From Phycisphaera sp. (lineage in GTDB: Bacteria > Planctomycetota > Phycisphaerae > Phycisphaerales > Zrk34): DNA of 63,365 bases. Both the position numbers and the translations under genes were made by a program. The notes under the pieces are model-generated. The model was given only the letters and a program-made list of their open reading frames with translations, ran no database searches and was not told the DNA's origin. This document shows, one piece after another, positions 44,047-52,580 of the stretch (positions are counted from its first letter, which is position 1; the number at the start of each line of letters is the position of its first letter). The stretch covers positions 1 to 63,365 of the forward strand of contig WGMA01000019.1 in assembly GCA_016125285.1 (NCBI GenBank), written 5' to 3'.

Positions 44047-44069
44047 CACTGGCGGGCAAGCCGCCAGTG
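44047..44069. repeat. Palindrome CACTGGCGG-GCAAG-CCGCCAGTG
   Basis: Nine-base perfect arms with a five-base loop, 14 bases after the rplT stop codon (minus strand). Together with 43997 it forms a pair of related elements in the rplT-ilvE spacer. This one could also serve as a transcript-end hairpin for rplT. Confidence 0.85.
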
Positions 44070-44083
44070 GCACACGCCGTCGA

Positions 44084-44464
44084 TCACGCGGCCTGCTTGG
44101 CGGCCTTCTGCTCCAGCGCCTTGGTCGCCAGCTCGACGATCTGGTCGTAGCCCGACGGGTCGGCGATGGCGATCTCGCTGAGCATCTTGCGATTCAGCGT
44201 GATCTCGGCGGCCTTGAGACCGGCGATGAACTGGCTGTAGCGGATGCCGCGGGCGCGACACGCGGCGGTGATACGGGTGATCCACAGGGCGCGGAAGTCA
44301 CGCTTGCGCTGGCGGCGGTCGCGGTACGCGTACACACCGGCGCGGGTGACGGCTTCACGGACACGACGCCAGTTCTTCGAACGCGAGCCGCGGTAACCCT
44401 TGGCGGCCTTGAACCAGCGGACTTTGGCTTGACGACGGGCGGCGCCCTTCTTTGCGCGAGGCAT
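44084..44464 (-). CDS. rplT: 50S ribosomal protein L20
   Basis: 126 residues, standard size. The sequence has the conserved basic N-terminus (MPRAKKGAARRQ), KAAKGYRGSRSKNWRRVREAV, AYRDRRQRKRDFRALWI and LNRKMLSEIAI. L20 binds 23S rRNA early in 50S assembly. It is downstream of rpmI with 119 bases between them. Confidence 0.98.
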   Translation of the reverse strand: MPRAKKGAARRQAKVRWFKAAKGYRGSRSKNWRRVREAVTRAGVYAYRDRRQRKRDFRALWITRITAACRARGIRYSQFIAGLKAAEITLNRKMLSEIAIADPSGYDQIVELATKALEQKAAKQAA

Positions 44465-44583
44465 GGCAATACTCCAATTGGCACGCAGGCCTGGGACCCG
44501 TTCGTGACGGGATTTGCTGACCCAGCCCGCAGTGAATGCGATACGCGTCGCTCACGTAAGCGACGGCGGGGCGGCGACGGGCC

Positions 44584-44802
44584 TTAGCCCTGGTCGCGGC
44601 CGATCAGACGCGTGTGCAGCAGCTTCTCGTAAGCCTTCGCTACGGACTTGTGCACCACCACGGCGTTGCGCTTCGAACGGATATCCTTGCCGTTCCACGC
44701 GCTCATGAGGTGACTGGTGCCCGCGGCCTTGTGCTTGAGCTTGCCCTTGGCTGTGATACGGATCCGCTTGAGGATCCCCTTGTGTGACTTCAGCTTCGAC
44801 AT
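44584..44802 (-). CDS. rpmI: 50S ribosomal protein L35
   Basis: 72 residues. MSKLKSHKGILKRIRITAKGK and HLMSAWNGKDIR are the family blocks. It forms the usual rpmI-rplT pair. The usual first gene of this operon, infC (IF3), is absent upstream, where a divergent glycosyltransferase lies instead. Confidence 0.97.
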   Translation of the reverse strand: MSKLKSHKGILKRIRITAKGKLKHKAAGTSHLMSAWNGKDIRSKRNAVVVHKSVAKAYEKLLHTRLIGRDQG

Positions 44803-44999
44803 CGGCTACCGCCTTCGTGTTCGTTTGGTCAATTCGAGCCCAACAGTTTACCGCAGCCGCCCGCGGTTTCAAGTCCCCACCCCGATCCCGCCCGCCGCAA
44901 CGCCCCCCCGGACGCCCGAAACCCGGGCCGGCGCAGGCGAATTCGCGACAGCGGGCCGCGTAACTTGGTCCCCGGCCCAATCTTCTCTAACATCACGCC

Positions 45000-45782
45000 A
45001 TGCCGCCACCGATCACCATCTGCATCGCCGCCAGGGACGAGGAGACGAAGATCCGTCCCGCGCTTCAGTCCGCGAAGGCCTGCTCGTGGTGCGACGAACT
45101 GCTGGTGTTCGACTCCGGGTCGACCGACCGCACCGTCGAGATCGCCCGCGCGTTCACCGACCGCGTCGAGTTCCACGAGTGGGTCAGCTACAGCGCCTCG
45201 AAGAAAAACATGACGATGGCGGCGAAGAACGACTGGGTGTTCATCCTCGACGCCGACGAGCAGATCACGCCGGAGCTGGCCGCGGAGATCGCCGCGCTGC
45301 CCGACGACGCGTTCGAGGCCCACCCCGTGTTCATCATGCCGCGGAAGAACTACGTGCTCGGCCGGCACGTCCGCGCGTGGGGGCCCGACCACCAGAACCG
45401 CCTGATCGACCGCACCCGCGTGCACTGGCCCGAGCGTGCGGTGCACGACGAACGCCTCCCCACAGAGGGCACGGTCGGCAGGCTGCGCGGCGCGCTGCTG
45501 CACAACGCGCACGTCGACGAGTGGTCGGACTACTTCGAGGGCGAGCGCTACGCCGCACGCACGGAGGTCCTCGCCGCGGAGATGTACCGGCAGGGCAAGC
45601 GCACCGGGCCGATCAACCTGCTGCTGCGGCCGTGGATCACGTTCATCAAGTTCTACTTCGTGAAGCTCGGCTTCCTCGACGGCGCGTTCGGCGTGATGAT
45701 CGCACAGAAGGCGGCGTTCAGCGTCCAGCTCAAATACGCGCGGCTCTGGCACATGCAGCAGCGCGGCGGGCCCGACGCCTGA
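45000..45782 (+). CDS. Family 2 glycosyltransferase, WaaE/KdtX-like
   Basis: 260 residues. A GT-A fold is shown by ITICIAARDEETKIRPALQSAK, the strand LLVFDSGSTDRTVEIA, FILDADEQITPEL with the DAD/DXD metal site, and KNYVLGRHVRAWGP. The C-terminal HVDEWSDYFEGERYA and RPWITFIKFYFVKLGFLDG are typical of LPS-core glucosyltransferases. It likely adds a sugar to a lipid-linked glycan at the cytoplasmic face. It ends 3 bases from the DUF6807 stop codon on the other strand. Confidence 0.88.
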   Translation: MPPPITICIAARDEETKIRPALQSAKACSWCDELLVFDSGSTDRTVEIARAFTDRVEFHEWVSYSASKKNMTMAAKNDWVFILDADEQITPELAAEIAALPDDAFEAHPVFIMPRKNYVLGRHVRAWGPDHQNRLIDRTRVHWPERAVHDERLPTEGTVGRLRGALLHNAHVDEWSDYFEGERYAARTEVLAAEMYRQGKRTGPINLLLRPWITFIKFYFVKLGFLDGAFGVMIAQKAAFSVQLKYARLWHMQQRGGPDA

Positions 45783-45785
45783 CGA

Positions 45786-46736
45786 TCACTTCGCCCACTT
45801 CGCGTAAAGCCCCGCGATGTCCGCCGACTTGTAGTCGCCCGTGTGGAACACGAACAGGTATCGGAACGTCAGCGACTCGCCGCTCTTGAGCGTGTATTCG
45901 CCGACGGGTTCCTTCTTCTTCTCGAAGTGGTGAATGCCCCACGGATTCGCCGACAGCAGGCCGTACTCGCGCGCGTGCCACCACGTCGGGTGGCGGAAGT
46001 TCGAGGGGTGATCGAACATCGCGATGCCCACCGCCTTGCCGTCGACCGTGCCCCAGTAGTCGATCCAGTCCGCCCGCTTGCCCCAGATATCGTTCGTCGT
46101 GTCACCCGCGGAGTTGATCGCCTGTCCCGTCGACTTCTGCCCCTTGTTCGGCTTGACCCGCAGCTGCTGGTTCATGCGGATCCCCATCTGGCCGTCCTTG
46201 TCGTCGCCGAACTTGATGTCGCCCTGCGTGGCGTGATACGTGTAGCTGTAGTCGATGAATCGCGTGTCGCCCTCCGCCCAGAAGCGGATCGTGCGCGAGT
46301 CGGTCGCGATGACCTTCTTGCCGTCACGGGCCACCAGCTTGTCTTCCGTCTTGATCGTGTCGCCCTCGGCGCTGACCAGCTTCGTCTGCACCGTCGTGCC
46401 CGCCGTTTCGCCGACGTGCCAGAAGCTCTCGCCGTTGACGCTCATGTGGCCGAACCAGATGCCCTTGTGGTGCGGGTGGTCGTGCGCCTCGGTCGGGTCC
46501 GAATCGTCCACCGGCCAGTTCCGCGTCATCCGCACGCCGTTCGGCCCGATCACCGGGTGCAGGATCGGCTTCTCGTAGCCCTCGTAGATGTACTGCGTGA
46601 ACAGCTGGCCATCGATCTTCACGACGATCCTGCCGTCCTGCTTTTCGAGCGTGACCACCTTGCCCTGCGCATGCACGGGAGCGGCGACAAAAAGCAAGGC
46701 GACAGCGATGACAGCGACGAGTGAGGCGATGCGCAT
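45786..46736 (-). CDS. Secreted DUF6807 (PmoA-like) protein
   Basis: 316 residues from ATG 46736, which opens a signal peptide (MRIASLVAVIAVALLFVAAP). The family blocks are IYEGYEKPILHPVIGPNGV, DHPHHKGIWFGHMSVNG and FDHPSNFRHPTWWHAREYG. These beta-rich proteins are very common in planctomycetes, often wrongly named methane monooxygenase PmoA. Their activity is unknown, perhaps on carbohydrates. Confidence 0.88.
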   Translation of the reverse strand: MRIASLVAVIAVALLFVAAPVHAQGKVVTLEKQDGRIVVKIDGQLFTQYIYEGYEKPILHPVIGPNGVRMTRNWPVDDSDPTEAHDHPHHKGIWFGHMSVNGESFWHVGETAGTTVQTKLVSAEGDTIKTEDKLVARDGKKVIATDSRTIRFWAEGDTRFIDYSYTYHATQGDIKFGDDKDGQMGIRMNQQLRVKPNKGQKSTGQAINSAGDTTNDIWGKRADWIDYWGTVDGKAVGIAMFDHPSNFRHPTWWHAREYGLLSANPWGIHHFEKKKEPVGEYTLKSGESLTFRYLFVFHTGDYKSADIAGLYAKWAK

Positions 46737-46821
46737 GGGTACGTGCTCCAGGTGGGTGGGAATCGCGGACATTGTAGCCGCGCACCGGGGCGCGACAAAT
46801 CGACGCGTGTGATGTTTAGCG

Positions 46822-46838
46822 ACGCCCCGCAGGGGCGT
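46822..46838. repeat. Palindrome ACGCCCC-GCA-GGGGCGT
   Basis: Seven-base perfect arms with a three-base loop in the spacer between the DUF423 stop codon and the DUF6807 start (minus strand). It is the only copy of this type I saw in the window. Confidence 0.7.
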
Positions 46839-46882
46839 GCTGCCTATGTCAGGTACCGTCGCGCCGATCGCATTTCTCTACA

Positions 46883-47281
46883 TCAGTCGCCGGAGATTTG
46901 TTCGCGTTTTCCGCCGCAGCAGCCCGCGACGCCCAGCAGCGCCCAGCCCACGATCAGCGCCAGGCCGCCCAACGGCGTGACCGCGCCGAGCCACTTGATC
47001 CCGCTCAGCGCCAGCGCGTACAACGATCCGGAAAAGATCACCACGCCGACAACGAAAAGCCAGCCCGCGACCGTCGCCGCACGCCCGGGGAACCGTTCGC
47101 ACACCCACGCCGCGCCGAGCAGGGCGATCGCGTGATAGATCTGGTACCGCGCCCCGGTGTTCCACACGTCGAGCATGTGCGCGTCGAGCCGGCCCTCCAG
47201 CCCGTGCGCGCCGAACGCCCCGGCGATCACGCCCGTGCAGCCGAGGATCCCCGCGAGAATCACGAAACGTCGCGTCATCAT
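46883..47281 (-). CDS. DUF423 family membrane protein
   Basis: 132 residues with four hydrophobic helices. The diagnostic blocks are VIAGAFGAHGLEGRL, NTGARYQIYHAIALLG and VGVVIFSGSLYALALSGIK. The E. coli homologue YgdD has no firmly known function. It is divergent from valS, 92 bases apart. Confidence 0.9.
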   Translation of the reverse strand: MMTRRFVILAGILGCTGVIAGAFGAHGLEGRLDAHMLDVWNTGARYQIYHAIALLGAAWVCERFPGRAATVAGWLFVVGVVIFSGSLYALALSGIKWLGAVTPLGGLALIVGWALLGVAGCCGGKREQISGD

Positions 47282-47373
47282 CGTCTCCCGGTGCGACGCG
47301 GTTCACCGCGTCGCACCACATGACAAACCTGATCCGTTACAATCCCGGATTCACCCGAGACCGGATAGAGAAA

Positions 47374-50300
47374 ATGAGTATATCACTCGACAAGACCTAC
47401 GACCCCACAGCCGTCCAGGACGAGATCGCCGCGCTGTGGAAGCGGCACAACGCCTTCCACGCCGAGCCCGACACCTCCTGCGGCGCCAAACCCTACGTCA
47501 TCGTCATCCCGCCGCCGAACGTCACCGCGGCCCTGCACATGGGCCACGCGCTGAACAACACGATCCAGGACGTGCTGATCCGCTGGCGTCGCATGGCCGG
47601 CGACAACGCCGTGTGGATCCCCGGCACCGATCACGCGGGCATCGCCACGCAGACCGTCGTCGACAAGCGCCTCCAGGCCGAGGGGCAGCCCGCGCTCAAG
47701 GAATACAAGCAGCTCGAAGCCGAGGGCAAGGGCGGCCGCGAGCAGTTCATCGGCAAGGTCACCGCGTGGAAGGACGAATACGAGGCCCGCATCACCGAGC
47801 AGCTCGTCCGCATGGGCTGCTCGTGCGACTTCGACCGTCAGCGTTTCACGATGGACGACACGTGCGCCCGCGCCGTGCGCGAGGCGTTCTTCGAGCTGTT
47901 CAAGGCCGGGCTGATCTACCGCGGCAAGCGGCTGGTCAACTGGGACCCGGTCACGCAGACCGCGCTGGCCGACGACGAGGTCGAGATGGAGACCGTCGAC
48001 GGGCACTTCTGGTACATGAAGTATCCGCTCGTCCCCGAAGGGGATGATCAATCCGATGGCTGCGACAGCGGCGAAGCCGCTCCAATCCGAAATCCGAAAT
48101 CCGAAATCGAATATGTCACCGTCGCGACCACGCGGCCCGAGACGATGCTCGGCGACACCGCCGTGGCCGTGAACCCCGACGACCCCGAGCGTGCGAAGTT
48201 CATCGGCCGCCACGTGCGCCTGCCGATCGTCAACCGCGTCATCCCCGTCGTCGGCGACGACTACGTCGTGAAGCCCGACCCGGAGTCGAGCGACGAGAAG
48301 GCAAAGTTCGCCTCGGGCTTCCTGAAGGTCACGCCCGCGCACGATCCGAACGACTACGACATCGGCCAGCGGCATAGTCTTGCGATCATCAATGTGATGG
48401 CGCCGGATGCGAGCATCAGCCGCGATCACGGCTGGCCCGCCGAAGAATGGGAGTCGCAAACTCCTCTCCCCCAACTGGGGGAGAGGTCGGGTGAGGGGGA
48501 TGGATCACCGGATGCGTCACCGTCGCCAGCGGGCGGCGCGCAATCGGCGAACGGTTCACCCTCACCCCAACCCTCTCCCTCAAAGGGAGAGGGGGTCGGA
48601 ACGGTCGATCCCTTCGCCCATGAGCTGCTCGGCATGGACCGCTACGAGGCCCGCGAGGCGATCGTCACGTGGTTCCGCGAGCACGACCTGCTCGCCGACG
48701 TCCGCCCGTACTCGCACAGCGTCGGCCACAGCTACCGCAGCCACGTGGCCGTCGAGCCGTATCTGAGCGATCAGTGGTACGTGAAGGTGACGGACGACCG
48801 CCTCGCCGGCGCGGCGCTTGACGCGATGACGCCAGACCAGCGCAGCGACAGCGCGGGTCCCGCGTGGAAGGACGGCAAGTCGTTCACCAAACAGGACGGC
48901 GAGTTGAAGTTCTTCCCCGCGCGGTACGCCAAGACCTTCCAGGCGTGGCACGAGAACATCCGCGACTGGTGCATCAGCCGCCAGCTCTGGTGGGGGCATC
49001 GGATTCCGGTGTGGACCTATCAGCTGAGCGAAAGCGCAGTCAGGTTTCTAGAAACCGGCGAAGGCGATCCTGCACAAGCACTCACGGCCGGCGATAATGC
49101 AGCCCAGGATTTCATCGCCGGTAACCTACTCGATAAGCCAACCTCACTGGCAGTCCCGATTGAAGACCGGCCGAAGCATGTCAGTATGGGAGAGGGTGAG
49201 AAGGGACGCGCGTTGGGCTTCCCATGGCCCAAAAACGGGCACTTCACCATTTGCATTCGAGATGCAGATGTCGAACGCAAAGCCGAGTCGCTTGGCTTCG
49301 TCCGCGACCCCGACGTCCTGGACACGTGGTTCAGCTCCGGCCTCTGGCCGATCTCGACGCTCGGGTGGCCGGTCGAGGAGGGCAACGACGTGCTGAACAC
49401 GTGGAACCCGTCGTCGACGCTGTGCACGGCTCGCGAGATCATCACGCTGTGGGTGTCGCGCATGGTGATGTTCAACGTGTTCTTCCGCGGGTGCCTGCCG
49501 TTCAGGGACGTGTTCATCCACGCGATGATTCAGGACGGCGAGGGGCAGAAGATGTCCAAGTCGCTGGGCAACGGCGTGGACCCGCTGGACATCATCCACA
49601 GCCACGGCGCGGACGCGATGCGCTACACGCTCGCGGCGATGACGACGCAGACGCAGGACGTGAAGATGCCCGTCGATACCGTCTGCCCGCACTGCTCGCA
49701 CGCGTTTACGCCGAAGTGGATCACGACGAACGCCGGTCACGTCGTGGCCGCGCCGACGCAGGACTGCCCGGAGTGCGGCAAGCCGATGACCACGTCGTAC
49801 GGCGTGGCGAGCGGCACGGTAAAGGCGACCGACGACGCGCCCGCGGCGCGCAACACGTCGAGCAAGTTCGACCAGGGCCGCAACTTCGCGAACAAGATCT
49901 GGAACGCGGCGCGTTTCGTGCTGACGAACCTCGACAACGCCGCGGCGGAGAGCGGCCGCGTGCGCGACGAGGACGTGGCCGATCGCCCGTTCGAGCTGGG
50001 CCTCGACGACCGCTGGATCCTCTCGCGCCTGGCGCGGACGATCAACACGATCGACGAGGCGCTGGCGGCGTACCGCTTCAACGACTACGCGCAGGCGTTG
50101 TACGACTTCATCTGGCGTGACTTCTGCGACTGGTACGTCGAGGCGACGAAGCTGCGCGTGCGGAACAACGACGGCGGGGGGCTCGCGGCCCGGGCCATCC
50201 TCTCGTCGTGCCTCGACGCGGCGCTGCGCCTCATGCACCCCGCGATGCCGTTCCTCTCCGAAAAGCTCTTCGCGGAGCTGAACGCGGTGATCGGCGAGAC

Positions 50301-50853
50301 CGACGCCAACCGCGACGGCGCGCCGAAGCTGTGCATCACGTCGGCCTGGCCCAGCGTGACCAACGCGGCGGTGATCGACCCCGACGTCGAGGCGGCGTTC
50401 GAGCTGCTGCAGGAAACGATCGTGGAGGTGCGGAACGTGCGGAACAAGAACGGCGTCAAGCCGCGCGACCGCGTGACGGTGCGGATCAAGGCCGACGGCA
50501 ACGTCGCGGCGACGCTGCGGATCGGCGCGGACCTGATCGCGACGCTCGCGACGTGCGACGTGGCGGCGATCGGCCCCGACGAGGCGGCGTCCGACGACGC
50601 GGCGACGGCGGTGATGGGCAAGGTGGAGATCTACGTCGAGGGCCTGATCGACGCCGGCGCGGAGAAGGACCGCCTCACCAAGCAGTTGGCCGACCTCGAG
50701 AAGAGCCGCAACGCACTCAGCGGTCGCCTCAACAACAAGGGTTACGTCGACAAGGCCCCACCGCACCTCGTGGAGCAGACCCGCGAGCAGCTGGCGCAGA
50801 CGGAGCGTGACATCGAAAATGTGCGTGCGAAACTCGACGCATTGGGCGTTTGA
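47374..50853 (+). CDS. valS: Valyl-tRNA synthetase with repeat-encoded insertions
   Basis: 1159 residues from ATG 47374, longer than E. coli ValS (951). The HIGH signature is PNVTAALHMGHALN and KMSKS is residues 726-730. The editing domain has VATTRPETMLGDTAVAV, and the C-terminal coiled coil (KQLADLEKSRNALSGRL) is present. Extra material: about residues 222-246 (SDGCDSGEAAPIRNPKSEI) and about 361-411 (TPLPQLGERSGEGDGS... and SPSPQPSPSKGEG) are translations of dispersed palindromic repeats; an expansion near residues 548-630 lies before RDPDVLDTWFSS; a CPHC (771/774)...CPEC (798/801) zinc-ribbon-like insert lies after KMSKS. All catalytic motifs are intact, so it should be functional. Confidence 0.97.
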   Translation: MSISLDKTYDPTAVQDEIAALWKRHNAFHAEPDTSCGAKPYVIVIPPPNVTAALHMGHALNNTIQDVLIRWRRMAGDNAVWIPGTDHAGIATQTVVDKRLQAEGQPALKEYKQLEAEGKGGREQFIGKVTAWKDEYEARITEQLVRMGCSCDFDRQRFTMDDTCARAVREAFFELFKAGLIYRGKRLVNWDPVTQTALADDEVEMETVDGHFWYMKYPLVPEGDDQSDGCDSGEAAPIRNPKSEIEYVTVATTRPETMLGDTAVAVNPDDPERAKFIGRHVRLPIVNRVIPVVGDDYVVKPDPESSDEKAKFASGFLKVTPAHDPNDYDIGQRHSLAIINVMAPDASISRDHGWPAEEWESQTPLPQLGERSGEGDGSPDASPSPAGGAQSANGSPSPQPSPSKGEGVGTVDPFAHELLGMDRYEAREAIVTWFREHDLLADVRPYSHSVGHSYRSHVAVEPYLSDQWYVKVTDDRLAGAALDAMTPDQRSDSAGPAWKDGKSFTKQDGELKFFPARYAKTFQAWHENIRDWCISRQLWWGHRIPVWTYQLSESAVRFLETGEGDPAQALTAGDNAAQDFIAGNLLDKPTSLAVPIEDRPKHVSMGEGEKGRALGFPWPKNGHFTICIRDADVERKAESLGFVRDPDVLDTWFSSGLWPISTLGWPVEEGNDVLNTWNPSSTLCTAREIITLWVSRMVMFNVFFRGCLPFRDVFIHAMIQDGEGQKMSKSLGNGVDPLDIIHSHGADAMRYTLAAMTTQTQDVKMPVDTVCPHCSHAFTPKWITTNAGHVVAAPTQDCPECGKPMTTSYGVASGTVKATDDAPAARNTSSKFDQGRNFANKIWNAARFVLTNLDNAAAESGRVRDEDVADRPFELGLDDRWILSRLARTINTIDEALAAYRFNDYAQALYDFIWRDFCDWYVEATKLRVRNNDGGGLAARAILSSCLDAALRLMHPAMPFLSEKLFAELNAVIGETDANRDGAPKLCITSAWPSVTNAAVIDPDVEAAFELLQETIVEVRNVRNKNGVKPRDRVTVRIKADGNVAATLRIGADLIATLATCDVAAIGPDEAASDDAATAVMGKVEIYVEGLIDAGAEKDRLTKQLADLEKSRNALSGRLNNKGYVDKAPPHLVEQTREQLAQTERDIENVRAKLDALGV
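48055..48110. repeat. Dispersed palindromic repeat inside valS (AGCGGC-GAA-GCCGCT plus three CGAAATC heptamers)
   Basis: Hairpin arms are 48067-48072 and 48076-48081. Three perfect tandem CGAAATC units follow at 48088-48108. The first 31 bases nearly match the intergenic copy at 5100. It adds about 20 residues to ValS without breaking the frame. Confidence 0.92.
48460..48597. repeat. Head-to-head pair of CCTCTCCC/GGGAGAGG palindromes inside valS
   Basis: Copy one is CCTCTCCCCC-AACT-GGGGGAGAGG (48463-48486) followed by GGGTGAGGGG. Copy two is CCCTCACCCC followed by CCCTCTCCCT-CAA-AGGGAGAGGG (48571-48593), so the two are inverted relative to each other, like a BIME pair. The 70-odd bases between them are also translated. 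A single copy of the same family is in the PAP2 gene at 23246. Confidence 0.92.
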
Positions 50854-50911
50854 GCGGCGTACGATGCAGGACCGCAAGCGATGAGGGGAGTTAGCGTGAG
50901 GAGCGCGCCCC

Positions 50912-51430
50912 ATGCGGATCGGCATCCTCAGTGACAGCCACGGCCAGGCCGCGCGCACGCAAGCCGCGACGCGGATGCTGCTGCAGCGCGGCGTCGACCT
51001 GCTGATCCACCTCGGCGACATCGGGACCGACGCGGTGATCGACGCGCTGATCGAGCGCCTCGACGCCGACGGCAGGCCCGACCCACCCGTCCACATCGTC
51101 TTCGGCAACACCGACGCCAACGCCGCGGCGATGCAGCGTTACGCCGAGTCGCTGGGCGTGCACGTCGACCATCCCGCGGGGCGGATCGACGCCGACGGCA
51201 AGGTCGTGGTGTTCACCCACGGGCACCTGCCCGAACCGATGTACCGTTCCCTCGACGAGGTGGATTACCTGCTGCACGGGCACACGCACCTGCGGCGGGA
51301 CGAGCGGTCCGGGCGGACGCGCGTGATCAACCCCGGAGCGTTGCAGCGTGCGGCGGAACACACCGTGGCCCTGCTGGACACGGCGACCGACGAACTGGAG
51401 TTCCTGCGTGTGGACGCCGAGCGGGCATAG
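50912..51430 (+). CDS. YfcE/MJ0936-type metallophosphoesterase
   Basis: 172 residues. The calcineurin-like metal motifs are GILSDSHG, LIHLGDIG, VFGNTDAN, VFTHGHLP and LLHGHTH. This family hydrolyses phosphodiesters in small substrates; the cellular substrate is unknown. It follows valS by 58 bases on the same strand. Confidence 0.92.
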   Translation: MRIGILSDSHGQAARTQAATRMLLQRGVDLLIHLGDIGTDAVIDALIERLDADGRPDPPVHIVFGNTDANAAAMQRYAESLGVHVDHPAGRIDADGKVVVFTHGHLPEPMYRSLDEVDYLLHGHTHLRRDERSGRTRVINPGALQRAAEHTVALLDTATDELEFLRVDAERA

Positions 51431-51553
51431 TCGACCTAAAGGGGTGCGAAATGGCGGCTTACGGGCCTACACGCACCCACGAAACCTTGTTATGATGTGT
51501 GGGGCTCATCTGGTGTTAACCGAGTTACCGGGACAGAGAAACGTAGACGCGTT

Positions 51554-52078
51554 ATGAGCGAAGGATCGCCTGCCATCCCGTCCGAACGGGTGCATGTCCG
51601 TTCGTATCTCCTGGCGGATCAGCCGCGGGTACGCGCGTTGTACGAGCACGGGCGGCTCGCCGGGGAGATCGCCGCGAACGACACCGGGGCCGACATGGAC
51701 ATGATCCACGAGGCGTACCTGCAGTTCGAGCGGGCTCACTTCTGGGTCGCCGAAGTCGACGGCGAAGTGGTCGGCATGATCGGCGTCGCGGAGGACGAGC
51801 CGAACCGTGCGGAGGTCCGCCGGCTGCGGGTCGATAAACGCTTTCACGACGCGGGGCAGGCGATCGCGGTCAAGCTGCTCGAAACCGCCCTGGAGTTCTG
51901 CCGGCACCACGGGTACCTGAAGGTCGTGCTCGACACGCACCTGGACCCCGGCGCGGCGGTCGGGCTGTTCGACCGCTTCGGGTTCCAGCACAACCGCACG
52001 CGTAACCTGGCCGGAAAAGAGCTGTTGGATTTCTACCTCGACCTCTACCGCGACCCGCACCGCGACGATGCTGAATGA
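51554..52078 (+). CDS. GNAT family N-acetyltransferase
   Basis: 174 residues from ATG 51554. The GNAT core is visible: VHVRSYLLADQPRVRALY, HFWVAEVDGEVVGMIGVA, AEVRRLRVDKRFHDAGQAIAVKLLE (acetyl-CoA loop, with the usual RxxGxG replaced by HDAGQA) and VGLFDRFGFQHNRT. The acceptor is unknown. GNAT domains are often linked with C39-like peptidases and RimK-type ligases elsewhere. Here the gene is on the opposite strand, with an unrelated gene between it and that operon. Confidence 0.85.
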   Translation: MSEGSPAIPSERVHVRSYLLADQPRVRALYEHGRLAGEIAANDTGADMDMIHEAYLQFERAHFWVAEVDGEVVGMIGVAEDEPNRAEVRRLRVDKRFHDAGQAIAVKLLETALEFCRHHGYLKVVLDTHLDPGAAVGLFDRFGFQHNRTRNLAGKELLDFYLDLYRDPHRDDAE

Positions 52079-52136
52079 CGCCGACGAATTCGCTATCATG
52101 TGGGCCTTCCACCCCCGGTGACCTGGAGTATCGACG

Positions 52137-52553
52137 ATGAACGAAGTGGCCGTCGCGAAGGTGTACGTCAAGAGTCAGCAGGGCGACCGCACGGTCGTGA
52201 ACCTGCCGGGCACGCAGTACCAGATCCGTCTGTGCGCGACCGGCAAGGTCGAGCCGACGGCTCAGGGACGCGCGTGGGGCGTGATCCGCGTGCCGGTGTG
52301 GAAGCTCGACCTCGTGTCGAACGGCGGGGCGTTCGTCGAGCCGGTGTTCGGTCGGCCGCGCCGCGTACAGGGCGAGGTGATCGCGACGCTGCCGGAGACG
52401 AACAGCGTCGTGGTGCTCGTGGCGGGCCAACCGATCGTCGGCGACCTGCCGGAGCGTTGGCAGGCGTCGCAGATCGCGGTCGGCACGCGTGTCGGCCTCG
52501 ACTGCCCGGACGGGGCGACGTTCAGCCCGGCGCAGGCGCCCGCGGCGGTGTGA
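52137..52553 (+). CDS. Hypothetical protein (138 aa), probably conserved
   Basis: The protein starts MNEVAVAKVYVKSQQGD and is beta-rich without membrane segments. Blocks such as VNLPGTQYQIRLCATGK and RRVQGEVIATLPETNSVVV look like an all-beta single-domain fold. The function is not recognised. It is 58 bases after the GNAT gene on the same strand. AT-rich repeat words follow it. Confidence 0.65.
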   Translation: MNEVAVAKVYVKSQQGDRTVVNLPGTQYQIRLCATGKVEPTAQGRAWGVIRVPVWKLDLVSNGGAFVEPVFGRPRRVQGEVIATLPETNSVVVLVAGQPIVGDLPERWQASQIAVGTRVGLDCPDGATFSPAQAPAAV

Positions 52554-52580
52554 GCGACGTCGGCGCATTCAGCGCCGAGA

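Noticed and set aside
43064-44059. Longer aminotransferase start at 44059
   Set aside because: The extra 26 codons run through two dispersed palindromes and lack family similarity; the ATG at 43981 is preferred.
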